DNA of 64,000 bases from an uncultured delta proteobacterium (GTDB lineage Bacteria > Desulfobacterota > Syntrophia > Syntrophales > UBA8958), in the NCBI GenBank assembly GCA_903885795.1, contig CAISJV010000005.1, forward strand, positions 1-64,000, given 5' to 3'. This document shows, in pieces, positions 9,376-18,056 of this stretch. Position numbers and translations under genes: made by a program. The first letter of the stretch is position 1, and each line of letters opens with the position of its first letter. The notes below the pieces were generated by a model, which searched no databases, was not told the origin of the DNA, and worked only from the letters and a program-made list of their open reading frames with translations.

Positions 9376-10059
9376 ATGGCCGGATACGAGGTCATTGCCG
9401 AAGGCATTTATCTGGTTGGGGGGCCGAATATTTCACGATCCGAGGATGCCACGGTTTTCGTTGTGGATTTTGAAGGCGAACTCATCATGATAGATTCCGG
9501 GTCCGGACGGAGCTCCCGTATTCTCGAAGATAATATTCGCGCCGCCGGTTTGGATCCCCATAAGATCAGCCGTCTTATTCTAACACATTGCCATATTGAT
9601 CATATTGGCTCCGCCCCTTATTTCCGCAACGAATTTGGATGCCTTATACTTGTTCACGAGGGGGACGCGGAAGCCATTGAAACGGGTGACCCAATACGGA
9701 CGGCGGCAAACTGGTATGAAACGGATTTCCCTCCCACGCAGATCGATGAAAAACTGAAAGGCGATGGTGGGTGTCTTAATTTCGGAGAAGACAAACTCCA
9801 TTGGCTCCACACACCCGGCCATACCCCCGGTTCCATTTGTCTTTATCTCGATCGGGGCGGGAAAAGGATTCTTTTCGGCCAGGACATTCATGGACCGTTT
9901 CTACCCAGCTTCGGATCGGATATTGGAAAGTGGCGGGAGTCGATGGAGAAACTCTTGATATTAAAAGCGGATATCCTCTGTGAGGGTCATTTCGGTATCT
10001 TTCAGCCCCAAGAAAGTGTTGTGGCGTATATTAAAAAATACTTGCGCCAGAACAGCTAA
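9376..10059 (+). CDS. Metallo-beta-lactamase fold hydrolase
   Basis: This 227-residue protein contains the metal-binding motif THCHIDHIG near residue 73 and a later HTPGHTPGS, the His ladder of glyoxalase-II-like and related hydrolases. A strong GAGGAGGAA site precedes ATG 9376. It follows pyrD after 18 bp and closes the plus-strand run that began with the PTS genes. Its stop codon TAA shares its last base with the first base of a 126-bp palindromic repeat. The substrate is unknown; hydroxyacylglutathione hydrolase-like and quorum-lactonase-like proteins share these motifs. Confidence 0.8.
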   Translation: MAGYEVIAEGIYLVGGPNISRSEDATVFVVDFEGELIMIDSGSGRSSRILEDNIRAAGLDPHKISRLILTHCHIDHIGSAPYFRNEFGCLILVHEGDAEAIETGDPIRTAANWYETDFPPTQIDEKLKGDGGCLNFGEDKLHWLHTPGHTPGSICLYLDRGGKRILFGQDIHGPFLPSFGSDIGKWRESMEKLLILKADILCEGHFGIFQPQESVVAYIKKYLRQNS

Positions 10060-10184
10060 TTCCGATTCTAAATCATAGCGCTATCTTCTTTGGCATCGGC
10101 AAACGGCTCCTCGACGTATAAAGAATACGCCTGCGTCGCCTCTGCCTTGCCGCCTTGATTTCATCTATGATTTAGAATCGGAAT
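10059..10184. repeat. 126-bp palindromic repeat, family A copy 1
   Basis: The element is bounded by perfect 20-bp inverted arms (10059-10078 and 10165-10184) beginning ATTCCGATTC. The interior carries a small hairpin (CGTAT/ATACG) and the GCGTCGCC and TTGCCGCC segments shared with the copies at 17890 and 29674. It starts on the last base of the upstream TAA and separates convergent genes. It could act as a bidirectional terminator or be a non-autonomous mobile element. Confidence 0.85.
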
Positions 10185-10210
10185 GAGATTGGAAAGGGAT
10201 CCGGTTATCT

Positions 10211-13200
10211 TCAGATAAGATCCTGTATCTCGGCAATCTTTTTCTCAAGCCGTTTTCCGGAAATGGGAAAAGGAGTCTTGATTTCCTGGGCGAAGAGGGA
10301 GACTTTGTACTCTTCGATCATCCAGAAAAGCTCGTTAATAGCTGCTTTTTTTTCGGCTGATGTCACTGCGGAGATATCATTTCTGAGGATTTGCCACTCA
10401 GTGGCGTAAGAATGAATTTCCCGCGTTCTTTCCAGAGCCTTTTCGAGGTGGAAAAGTCCTCTGTTGGCGCGAATTTCCTGGGCGCAGATGTAGCGGCTCA
10501 ATTGCGTTATCCTTTCTTGAGGATAGACCTCGAGAAAATCATGGGGAAGAAGGGCGGCGAGTTCCTGCCTTAACTGGCGGAGATAGGATACGGCCTGTAC
10601 ATGAGATTTATTCTCCTTTTCAAGGCGGTTCAGGGTCTGAATAGTCTGGAAATTAGCCCCCAGGACTGGTGTAGCCATGGAAAGGGTCTCCTGTCCCTTG
10701 GGGATAATTTTTGAGCGTGATATTTTGGCATGTTCAATAAATAGTTCTTTATTTCTTATATATACAAAGAATAGATCATGTATTACTTTATTGTAAAGGA
10801 TCCTGGCTACCGCCCTGGTTCCTCCAAACGTTTCCGCCCATATTTTCAGATTTCCCGTCGGGACCAGGGTTTTTCTCAAATACTTTAATTCTCCCTCAAA
10901 GTGTTTTTCGTAGAGGGCGGCCACCCCGGAACGGTGGGAGGCCTCAGCCTCCCGGACGGTAGGGAAAAGACGCAAATTTATCTTTCCCTCCGCTAATTCC
11001 AGGGCAGGGAAGGCGACACCCGCCGGCTGGCCGGGAGTTCCCAGAGGGACTGATTCCGGCAAGTCACCGAAATCCCAGACGACGATATTTTCACGTTCCC
11101 ATGCTTTGCGGGCCTTTTGGAAACTTTCCGATTGAATCTGACCGAAGAACTGTTCGTGCAAACTGTTTATATCCCTGCTGCTTGCTAAGGTCTGCCCATT
11201 TTCATCGGCGACAACAAAGCGCATCTTCAGTTGGTCTGGCAACGCCGTAAGGGGCCACACGGCAGGGGGAACGGTGACGCCGAATTGCTCCTTCAAGATC
11301 CTGCCAAGAACAATCGGAAGATTCTGTTCGTCGTTCATGTTCATGTTCAGGTTCATAACAAGCGTCTCCGCCACCGTTTTTAAGGGCGGTAATTGCTTGC
11401 GGTAAAGCTTGGGAAGTCCCTTGACCAGGGAATGAACCTGTTCCGGAAGTAACCCGGGCACCGCCATTTCAAAAGAATGGGGAGAAAGGGCCGTGATGAT
11501 GGAAGCAGGAATTTCGGCGGTGACGCCATCTTCCGGTGTTCCCGGTGTGAAACGGTAGGTCAGGGGGATGCGGACCCCATGGACAAACGCTTCATCGGGC
11601 CAGGCGCTCAAAGCCTCGGTATCCGGCGATTGCAGGAGAATATCCTCTTCCTTCATCCGGAGAAAATCTTCGCCTCCCTGTTGGCGGATGTATTTCTGGA
11701 AGGTACGTTCGTCATGTATTGTTGGGAGCTGTCGGCGGTAAAAACTGAAGACGGCCCCTTCGTCGAGGAATACTCCCTGTCGGCGGAGCTTGTTTTCCAT
11801 GATGCGGACCTTTTCGATGACCTCCTCGTTGTGACGGAGGAACGGGTAGTCCCTTTTCATAGCCCCCTGCATGAGCCCTTCACGAATGAAAATATCGTTC
11901 GCGGCAGCGGGATCGATCCGGCCATAGGAAACTATTCTCCGGGGGATGATCAAGAGACCGAAGAGGCTAACCTGGGAGAACGCCTGGACTTCCCCCCGTT
12001 CTTTGCTCCAGTGGGGTTCGGAATAGGTCACCCTGCACAACGGACCGGCGACTTCCTCGATCCATTCCGGCTCAATCGTCGCTACGGTGCGGGCATAGAG
12101 TCGTGATGTCTCCACCCATTCTGCGGCCACGATCCATTGCCCGCCGCGCTTGAATAGTCCCGAACCGGGAAAGATCATTGCCTCCTTCCCTTTGGGTGCA
12201 GTGTACATATTCTTCTCCTTTTTCAAGGCGATACCGGAAAGAAGGCCGCTCAGAATCGCCTTGTGGATGGTTGCACAATCGTCATCACGGCGAAGGCCGG
12301 AATCCAGTACTTTTGTGCTATTACAGGATTTCTGGTCAGGCCCGTAATGAGAAGAGGGGGCGTTATTCAAAGGTCTCCCCGCATGATTAAGCTCCTTGGC
12401 GCTGCGCTGCCTCATCTCTTCAGTGACGATAACCCGGAGCTGATGATGGAGGTCCTGCCATTCCCGCATCCGCCGGTAAGAGAGAAAGTGTTCCCGACAG
12501 AATTTTCGGAGTTGGCCCTGAGATTTATCTTTTTCTCCTGCCTCGTGACAAAAGTTCCAGATCCGCAGTAAAGTCACAAAGTCCGAAGCCGGGTCCCGGA
12601 AACGGGCGTGCATTTGATCAGCCTGGGCGGCTTTCTCCTGGGGCCGCTCCCGGGGATCGACAATACTCAGGGCAGCGGTGATGATCAATATTTCATCGAG
12701 GCAGCCTCGTTTCATGGCCTCGATGATCATCCTCGCAATCCGCGGGTCAAGGGGCAAGCGGGCCATGAGGCGACCAATGTCGGTCAGGATTGGTTTCTCT
12801 TCGATCCGGATGGCGCCCAGCTCCTTGAGAATCTCCATTCCATCGGTGAGCTGTTTCTTGGCCGGGGGATCAAGGAAAGGGAAGGTGTAAACATCTCCGA
12901 TCGCGAGGTAGAGCATCCGCAGAATTACTCCAGCCAGATTGGCGCGGATGATCTCCGGCGGGGTAAAGGCGGGGCGGATCAGGTAATCATTTTTCTCATA
13001 CAGACGGATACAGACCCCGTTACGGACCCGGCCGCAACGTCCCTGCCGCTGATCGGCGCTGCTCCGGGAGATGTTTTGGATGGGCAGGCTGGCCGTGCGC
13101 GTCCGGGGATTATACTGGGCGATCCGCGCCAGGCCCGTATCGATAACATAGCGGATATTGGGAATGGTAATGGAGGTCTCCGCCACGTTCGTGGCGACAA

Positions 13201-14107
13201 CGATCTTTTGCTTTGGCGAAGGTTGAAAAACCCGCTGCTGCTCCGCCCAGGTCAGACGGGAAAACATGGGCAGGATCGTCATGTTCTTACCAAAACGTCC
13301 GGCAAGCAAGTCGCAGGTCTCCCGAATGTCCTGCTCTGTAGGCATAAATATGAGGACGTCTCCCTGCTCACGATCCCCCCGCAGGGCCTCCAGTGCATCC
13401 ACCGCCGCGTCGAGATAAGAGCAGCCGTCTCCATTATTATCCTCACCTTCGAGGGCGAGGGGCCGGTAGCGTAGCTCCACGGGATAGAGCCGTCCGGAAA
13501 TCTGAATGATGGGGGCCTCGTTGAAGGCCTGGGAGAATTTCTCCGTATCGATGGTGGCCGAGGTAATGATGACCTTCAGATCCGGGCGCCGGGGAAGGAT
13601 CGTCCGGAGGATGCCGATGATGAAATCGATATTGAGGCTCCGTTCATGGGCCTCATCGACGATAATGGTGTCATAGCGGCGCAGGAGGTTATCCCCGTGG
13701 GCCTCCATGAGGAGCACGCCGTCCGTCATCAGCTTGATATATGAATTTTGACCCGCCTTCTCATCGAAACGGATCTTGTAGGCGACGGATTGGCCGATCT
13801 GTTCGCCCAGTTCTTCGGCAATGCGCTGGGCGACCGTAATCGCCGCCACCCGCCGGGGCTGGGTGCAGCCGATGAGTCCCCGGATTCCCCGTCCGGCGTC
13901 AAGGCACATCTTGGGGATCTGAGTAGATTTCCCGGAGCCCGTTTCCCCCGCGATGATCAGCACCTGATGCTTCCTGATGGCCGCAATAATCTCCTCTTTT
14001 CGCCTGACAATCGGCAAATCCGGAGGGTACAAGGTCTTGGGGGCCAGGGCCTGACGTTCTTCCCAGCTTTTTTGAAGATCAATACGTCGTCGATTCATGG
14101 CGCCCAT
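10211..14107 (-). CDS. hrpA: ATP-dependent RNA helicase HrpA (DEAH box)
   Basis: This is a large DEAH-box helicase of 1298 residues, close to the usual length for bacterial HrpA. Walker A is GETGSGKSTQ near residue 55, Walker B VDEAHERS near 152, SAT motif TSATID near 190, and motif VI QRQGRCGRV near 360, followed by winged-helix/HA2, OB-fold and the long HrpA C-terminal domain. HrpA acts on RNA and in E. coli is linked to ribosome rescue. Near residues 570-610 an unusual insert replaces the short linker before IHKAILSGLLS; its DNA looks like a dispersed repeat and the frame is intact. The product should therefore still be made. Confidence 0.92.
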   Translation of the reverse strand: MGAMNRRRIDLQKSWEERQALAPKTLYPPDLPIVRRKEEIIAAIRKHQVLIIAGETGSGKSTQIPKMCLDAGRGIRGLIGCTQPRRVAAITVAQRIAEELGEQIGQSVAYKIRFDEKAGQNSYIKLMTDGVLLMEAHGDNLLRRYDTIIVDEAHERSLNIDFIIGILRTILPRRPDLKVIITSATIDTEKFSQAFNEAPIIQISGRLYPVELRYRPLALEGEDNNGDGCSYLDAAVDALEALRGDREQGDVLIFMPTEQDIRETCDLLAGRFGKNMTILPMFSRLTWAEQQRVFQPSPKQKIVVATNVAETSITIPNIRYVIDTGLARIAQYNPRTRTASLPIQNISRSSADQRQGRCGRVRNGVCIRLYEKNDYLIRPAFTPPEIIRANLAGVILRMLYLAIGDVYTFPFLDPPAKKQLTDGMEILKELGAIRIEEKPILTDIGRLMARLPLDPRIARMIIEAMKRGCLDEILIITAALSIVDPRERPQEKAAQADQMHARFRDPASDFVTLLRIWNFCHEAGEKDKSQGQLRKFCREHFLSYRRMREWQDLHHQLRVIVTEEMRQRSAKELNHAGRPLNNAPSSHYGPDQKSCNSTKVLDSGLRRDDDCATIHKAILSGLLSGIALKKEKNMYTAPKGKEAMIFPGSGLFKRGGQWIVAAEWVETSRLYARTVATIEPEWIEEVAGPLCRVTYSEPHWSKERGEVQAFSQVSLFGLLIIPRRIVSYGRIDPAAANDIFIREGLMQGAMKRDYPFLRHNEEVIEKVRIMENKLRRQGVFLDEGAVFSFYRRQLPTIHDERTFQKYIRQQGGEDFLRMKEEDILLQSPDTEALSAWPDEAFVHGVRIPLTYRFTPGTPEDGVTAEIPASIITALSPHSFEMAVPGLLPEQVHSLVKGLPKLYRKQLPPLKTVAETLVMNLNMNMNDEQNLPIVLGRILKEQFGVTVPPAVWPLTALPDQLKMRFVVADENGQTLASSRDINSLHEQFFGQIQSESFQKARKAWERENIVVWDFGDLPESVPLGTPGQPAGVAFPALELAEGKINLRLFPTVREAEASHRSGVAALYEKHFEGELKYLRKTLVPTGNLKIWAETFGGTRAVARILYNKVIHDLFFVYIRNKELFIEHAKISRSKIIPKGQETLSMATPVLGANFQTIQTLNRLEKENKSHVQAVSYLRQLRQELAALLPHDFLEVYPQERITQLSRYICAQEIRANRGLFHLEKALERTREIHSYATEWQILRNDISAVTSAEKKAAINELFWMIEEYKVSLFAQEIKTPFPISGKRLEKKIAEIQDLI
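12276..12400. repeat. Repeat-derived insert inside hrpA (in frame)
   Basis: The segment contains GTCATCACGGCGAAGGCCGG followed by AATCCAGTA and, on the far side, CTGG-TCAGG-CCCGTAATGA. This resembles the widespread proteobacterial palindrome of the GTCATTCC-GGC...GGAATCCAG type. Translated in the hrpA frame it gives a VLDSGLRRDDD-like stretch, the familiar peptide of that repeat. The borders are approximate, inferred from where alignment to the E. coli HrpA sequence I remember breaks down. Confidence 0.5.
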
Positions 14108-14381
14108 ATTTCACAATTAAAAAGGTTCTGTCAATGATCTATAAGACAGTTTAACGCGCCTCAAAAGAGGAAGCGCTATTTGCGGTTACGAATCTGACAG
14201 GAGAGGCGATTGTATGAAATGATGCCACTGAAAAAAATTACTCCGGCGGCGTAAAAATCTTGAACATGGACCAAGATTTTCGGAAGGGAATTCAGAAAAA
14301 CGGGTTCGGGAAGCGCCTGGAAACGCACATCATAAGAAATGGTTCATGAAAATCATGAAATCGGTATAATCCTGCGTGACC

Positions 14382-14771
14382 CTATTTCGGGGCGATGCCG
14401 GTTTCTTTGATAAAGGACTTCAACTGCGCTTGTTCCAGGACGCCCATCCATTTGAACTTCACGCTCCGGCGACGGAATGGTTCCTGCGTTTGCTGGGATT
14501 CGGAGGTTAGTTTGTCGGAAACCGTGTCATAATTCACCTCCTCCAAACCCTGCGCATCGGTTAGTACCTTAAGGACGCCCGATGCTTTGAGCTCTTCCGG
14601 AGATCCCTGGTAAATGAATGCCGCACCGCCCTGGCTGATGTCGATGACTTGTACCCTCTGCTCCTGGTCAGTGCCGGGAGACACGATGACAAAGGTGCCG
14701 CTCTTAACTGCGAAACGCTGGTGCATCCGGCGCTTGAATAACATCCGGAAGAAGTTGATGATGTTGCTCAT
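14382..14771 (-). CDS. PilZ-domain protein
   Basis: This 129-residue protein has the PilZ c-di-GMP-binding pattern: an arginine cluster RRMHQRF near residues 14-20 (RxxxR) followed by DISQGGAAF near 44 (D/N-x-S-x-x-G). Such proteins sense cyclic di-GMP and adjust motility, surface or polysaccharide functions. ATG 14771 is preceded by GAGGAG at a suitable distance and overlaps the stop of a possible small upstream frame (ATGA). A strong promoter lies at 14950-14978. The downstream gap to hrpA (274 bp) shows no gene. Confidence 0.78.
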   Translation of the reverse strand: MSNIINFFRMLFKRRMHQRFAVKSGTFVIVSPGTDQEQRVQVIDISQGGAAFIYQGSPEELKASGVLKVLTDAQGLEEVNYDTVSDKLTSESQQTQEPFRRRSVKFKWMGVLEQAQLKSFIKETGIAPK

Positions 14772-14920
14772 GGCATTGTCTCCTCTAGGGTGAAGCGAGT
14801 CGAGAGCAAAAAATAACCTGTTTCAATTCTCCTCATCCGGTAAGCGTAGTGCAGCCACACCGGAACATCCTCATACCTTTTTACCAAGGCATCTTCTTCG
14901 TAGGGACTGACGAACTCAAT
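14768..14920 (-). CDS. Possible 50-residue ORF upstream of PilZ gene (AUU start)
   Basis: A frame of 50 codons runs from an in-frame stop at 14921-14923 to a TGA overlapping the PilZ start (ATGA). It has no ATG before codon 29, but the first codon ATT follows AGGAG by 7 nt, and the transcript from the promoter at 14950-14978 would begin about 20 nt upstream. The peptide is charged and reads plausibly (for example YEEDALVKRYEDVPVW). AUU initiation is rare but established for infC in E. coli. It could equally be an untranslated leader; confidence is low. Confidence 0.3.
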   Translation of the reverse strand: MEFVSPYEEDALVKRYEDVPVWLHYAYRMRRIETGYFLLSTRFTLEETMP

Positions 14921-14949
14921 TCACAGGCTCCTGTCGCCCGGATGATCGA

Positions 14950-14978
14950 ATCATAAAAGGAAATCGCAATTGTGTCAA
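14950..14978 (-). promoter_or_regulatory. sigma-70-type promoter for PilZ transcript
   Basis: On the minus strand TTGACA (14978-14973) and TATGAT (14955-14950) are spaced 17 bp, a near-consensus promoter. The start point would be about 14943, giving a leader of some 170 nt before the PilZ ATG. Confidence 0.65.
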
Positions 14979-15066
14979 TAACAATATTTTTTGAATGAAG
15001 CTGTATTTTCAGGAGAAAAGGTGTTTCATATTAGTGGTGAGACAAGGTTCTGTCAATTGATTTCCC

Positions 15067-15094
15067 TTGCTAATTACCTGAATATGAGTATCAT
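15067..15094 (+). promoter_or_regulatory. Possible promoter for GH57-GT5 gene
   Basis: TTGCTA at 15067-15072 and TATCAT at 15089-15094 are spaced 16 bp. It lies in the 416-bp gap between the PilZ gene and 15188, which otherwise shows only the PilZ promoter, the possible small ORF and AT-rich sequence. Confidence 0.35.
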
Positions 15095-15187
15095 ATTGTC
15101 ATAACCATTTTCGTTTATCTGCTTGGCTACAGAGGATTTCCAGATGGCTTACATTGAACCATAGAAAGAAATAGGATATTTTTCGCC

Positions 15188-17890
15188 ATGCCGCTTCTCA
15201 CTATTTATTTTCAGCTCCATCAGCCTTTCCGGCTTCATCCGGACCGGGACAAGTTTCTCTGGGAGGAGAAAAACCGGGAAATTTTCATCAAGGTAGCCGA
15301 GAAGTGCTACCTGCCTGCCACCTATCTTTTCACTGAACTGCTCCAGTCGTATCCCGAATTCAAGATCACCATGAGCATGTCCGGGGTCTTTCTTGAGCAG
15401 GCGGAAAATTACCGGCCCGAGGTAATCAAGGCCCTCCAGGGACTTGTCGATGCTGGCAAGGAGAGGGGACAAATCGAGTTTCTTGACGAAACATACTACC
15501 ATTCCCTGACCAGTCTTTTCAAGGACCCGGCGAAACGAGAATTTCGCGACCAGGTGTCTCTCCACCGCGACAAGATGCGCCGCCTTTTCGGCGTCTTCCC
15601 CACTGCTTTTCGTAACACCGAATTGATGTATAACAACAATATAGCCGAAGTCGTCGCGGACATGGGCTACCGGGCCATCCTCTGTGAAAAGCGGGACGAC
15701 ATGTTTATGAATGAACAGGTCCCCATATCTCCGAATGCCGTCTTTCGCGCCCGCAACTTGAATTTGCTGGTCCTGCCGCGCCACCGGGAACTTAGCGACG
15801 ATGTGGCCTTCCGTTTTCCCCACCACCCCGTGACGCCGGAAATGTACGCCTCCTTCATATCCAAGATTGATGGCGAAGCTGTCCTCCTTGGCTTTGATTA
15901 TGAACATATCGGAGAGCACATCTGGGAAGATAAGGGCATCTTTACTTTCTGGCGCTGTCTCCCCGAAGCACTCCGTAAATATCCCGCTATTGTGATGGCC
16001 AATCCCACCGAAATTGCAGACAATTTCAAGGACGCTGCCTGTCCGGATGTGGACATAGACGGACTGGCCACGTCTTCCTGGGCCGACGCCAACCGGGATA
16101 CCTTCGGCTGGTTGGGAAATCTGACCCAGTATGAGTTATTTCAGGATATCGAAGCGATGGAGAACGACGCCCGCCGGGCCGGGGCGGAAGAGATGACCCG
16201 CTGGCGCCATCTGACGACATCGGATCACGTCTATTTTTTGCATGAAAATATCGGTGAAGATCACGCAGTTCACGCTTATTTCAATCCCTATGGAGGATCA
16301 ATCTCCCAACCAACCTATATTCTGACCCGCAAAATAGACCAGTTGCAGATTGCCATCCAGCGCTTCGAAGTGATCAAGAGAAAAGAGAAAACCGCTATTC
16401 TCATCATTACCCCGGAGACAGGACACCTGCCCGAGGAGATGGGCGATCTGGCCAAATACATTTCGGGAAAGAGCGGCGGTTTGGGAGAGGTGGTTTCCGC
16501 CCTGTGCGAGGGCATGACCGAGCGCGGTATCCATGTGCACCTGGCAACGCTGAACCTCAAGCGCCGTTTTCAACGGGAAAGCATGCTGGATGAAAGGGAG
16601 TGGCGCGAGGTTCGCTATCAGATTGATCCGAAAAGGATCCATCTGGTCAGTTCCGCCGTTTTTGCAGACAATCTGGGCGCTTATGACGGTAATCCCCTCC
16701 TGACGGCTGCCGAATTTCAACGGGAGATCATCAACAATGTCATAAAAACCATCCGGGCGCAGCATCAGGGAAAACTGATCATCCACTCTCACGATTGGAT
16801 GGCGGGAGGGGCCATAACCGCCTATGCACGGGAGACGGGGCTGCCTGTTCTTCACACCGTTCACAACGTCTTTACGGCCCATCTCCCACTGGAGTTTCTG
16901 GGGGGGGTTAATCTCAATAATATCAACAAGAATCTCTTCTTATCTTTAGACAATGGCAGGCTATGTGTGGATTGTCAGGCTACAGCCATCAAGAATGCCA
17001 CCATGATCAACTTTGTCGGCGAGCGGTTTCTTAAAGAAGTTGTGGGAGACTTCTTCATGGACCGCCCGATCATTCCTCCGAGTGTTCGCCAGGAAGTGAA
17101 GGCCAAATATTATAATGACGCAGCAAGGGCCATTATCAATGCCCCGGCATCAAACATGTATCCCGAAAACTGCCCCCATCTTGTCAGGCAGTTTGGCGCC
17201 AATGATGACATTATTGAGGTAAAAGCAGAAAATCTTGTGGAGTTTCAACGCCGGATAGGACTGAACATAGATCGTGAGGCCATTCTTTTTTACTGGCCCT
17301 CCCGTCTTGATCCCGTCCAGAAAGGTGTTGAATTGCTGGAAGTAACTGCTCAACGTTTTGTGGATGCCCATCCTGACGTTCAGATTGCCATTGTTGGCGA
17401 CGGGGTAGGAAACGACCGTACCCATGTCGATATTTTGGGCAGGATCGCCTACGCCTCCCAGGGACGGATCGCCTACCATCCCTTTGCGGAAGGCCTGTCA
17501 ATGCTTGGCTACGCGGCAGCCAAAGATGTCTTTGGCGCTTCATTATACGAACCTTGCGGACAGATAGATCAGGTGGGTAACCTGTTTGGGGCCACCGCTA
17601 CAAATCGTGATACCGGGGGGTATCATGACAAGATTCGTGAATTACGACTGAAGGAAGACGGAGCCCCCCAGGACGTCGGAAATGGTTTTCTTTTCCGGGA
17701 TTATGATCCCGGCGGACTCTGGTATGCCTTGGAGAAAAGCGTCCATTTCCATCGTAAACGCGAGGAAATCAGAGAAATGCAGTACAAGCGGATCATGAGG
17801 GAAGCCCGGGAAAAGTACGATCTTGGAAACATGATCGCCGAGTACATCCGGATCTATGAGAGACTCAATGGCGATCAGCCACTAATCTGA
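15188..17890 (+). CDS. GH57 glycosidase - GT5 glycogen synthase fusion
   Basis: This 900-residue protein joins two carbohydrate enzymes. Residues 1 to about 390 are a glycoside hydrolase family 57 domain: FQLHQPFR (motif 1), GQIEFLDET (motif 2), FRNTELMY with the nucleophile Glu (motif 3) and DYEHIGEH with the acid/base Asp (motif 4), matching the alpha-amylase branch. From about residue 400 a GT5 glycogen/starch synthase follows, with KSGGLGEVV near 427 (ADP-glucose binding), HSHDW, HTVHNVF and YEPCGQ with the catalytic Glu. The protein can therefore both build and cleave or transfer alpha-glucan chains. ATG 15188 opens the GH57 domain directly. The stop is followed without a gap by repeat family A copy 2. 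Confidence 0.88.
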   Translation: MPLLTIYFQLHQPFRLHPDRDKFLWEEKNREIFIKVAEKCYLPATYLFTELLQSYPEFKITMSMSGVFLEQAENYRPEVIKALQGLVDAGKERGQIEFLDETYYHSLTSLFKDPAKREFRDQVSLHRDKMRRLFGVFPTAFRNTELMYNNNIAEVVADMGYRAILCEKRDDMFMNEQVPISPNAVFRARNLNLLVLPRHRELSDDVAFRFPHHPVTPEMYASFISKIDGEAVLLGFDYEHIGEHIWEDKGIFTFWRCLPEALRKYPAIVMANPTEIADNFKDAACPDVDIDGLATSSWADANRDTFGWLGNLTQYELFQDIEAMENDARRAGAEEMTRWRHLTTSDHVYFLHENIGEDHAVHAYFNPYGGSISQPTYILTRKIDQLQIAIQRFEVIKRKEKTAILIITPETGHLPEEMGDLAKYISGKSGGLGEVVSALCEGMTERGIHVHLATLNLKRRFQRESMLDEREWREVRYQIDPKRIHLVSSAVFADNLGAYDGNPLLTAAEFQREIINNVIKTIRAQHQGKLIIHSHDWMAGGAITAYARETGLPVLHTVHNVFTAHLPLEFLGGVNLNNINKNLFLSLDNGRLCVDCQATAIKNATMINFVGERFLKEVVGDFFMDRPIIPPSVRQEVKAKYYNDAARAIINAPASNMYPENCPHLVRQFGANDDIIEVKAENLVEFQRRIGLNIDREAILFYWPSRLDPVQKGVELLEVTAQRFVDAHPDVQIAIVGDGVGNDRTHVDILGRIAYASQGRIAYHPFAEGLSMLGYAAAKDVFGASLYEPCGQIDQVGNLFGATATNRDTGGYHDKIRELRLKEDGAPQDVGNGFLFRDYDPGGLWYALEKSVHFHRKREEIREMQYKRIMREAREKYDLGNMIAEYIRIYERLNGDQPLI

Positions 17891-18015
17891 TTCCAGTTTT
17901 AAATCAAAGCGCTATCTTCGTTGGCATCGGCAATCGGCTCCTCGACGTATGAAAAATACGCCTGCGTCGCCTCTTCCTCGCCGCCTTGATATCATCTATG
18001 ATTTAGAACCGGAAT
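17890..18015. repeat. 126-bp palindromic repeat, family A copy 2
   Basis: Same length and interior as the copies at 10059 and 29674. The arms 17890-17909 and 17996-18015 pair at 17 of 20 positions. It begins on the last base of the TGA of the GH57-GT5 gene and separates it from the convergent DUF4139 gene. Confidence 0.85.
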
Positions 18016-18056
18016 TAGGGGCGAAAGATTTCAAATCTGTCCCCAAGAACGATATT

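Noticed and set aside
12608-13474. Plus-strand frame of 288 codons opposite hrpA
   Set aside because: Shadow of the HrpA helicase domain; composition follows the opposite strand's codons.
14771-14943. c-di-GMP riboswitch in front of the PilZ gene
   Set aside because: I looked for the GEMM-I core in the leader and could not find its conserved segments.
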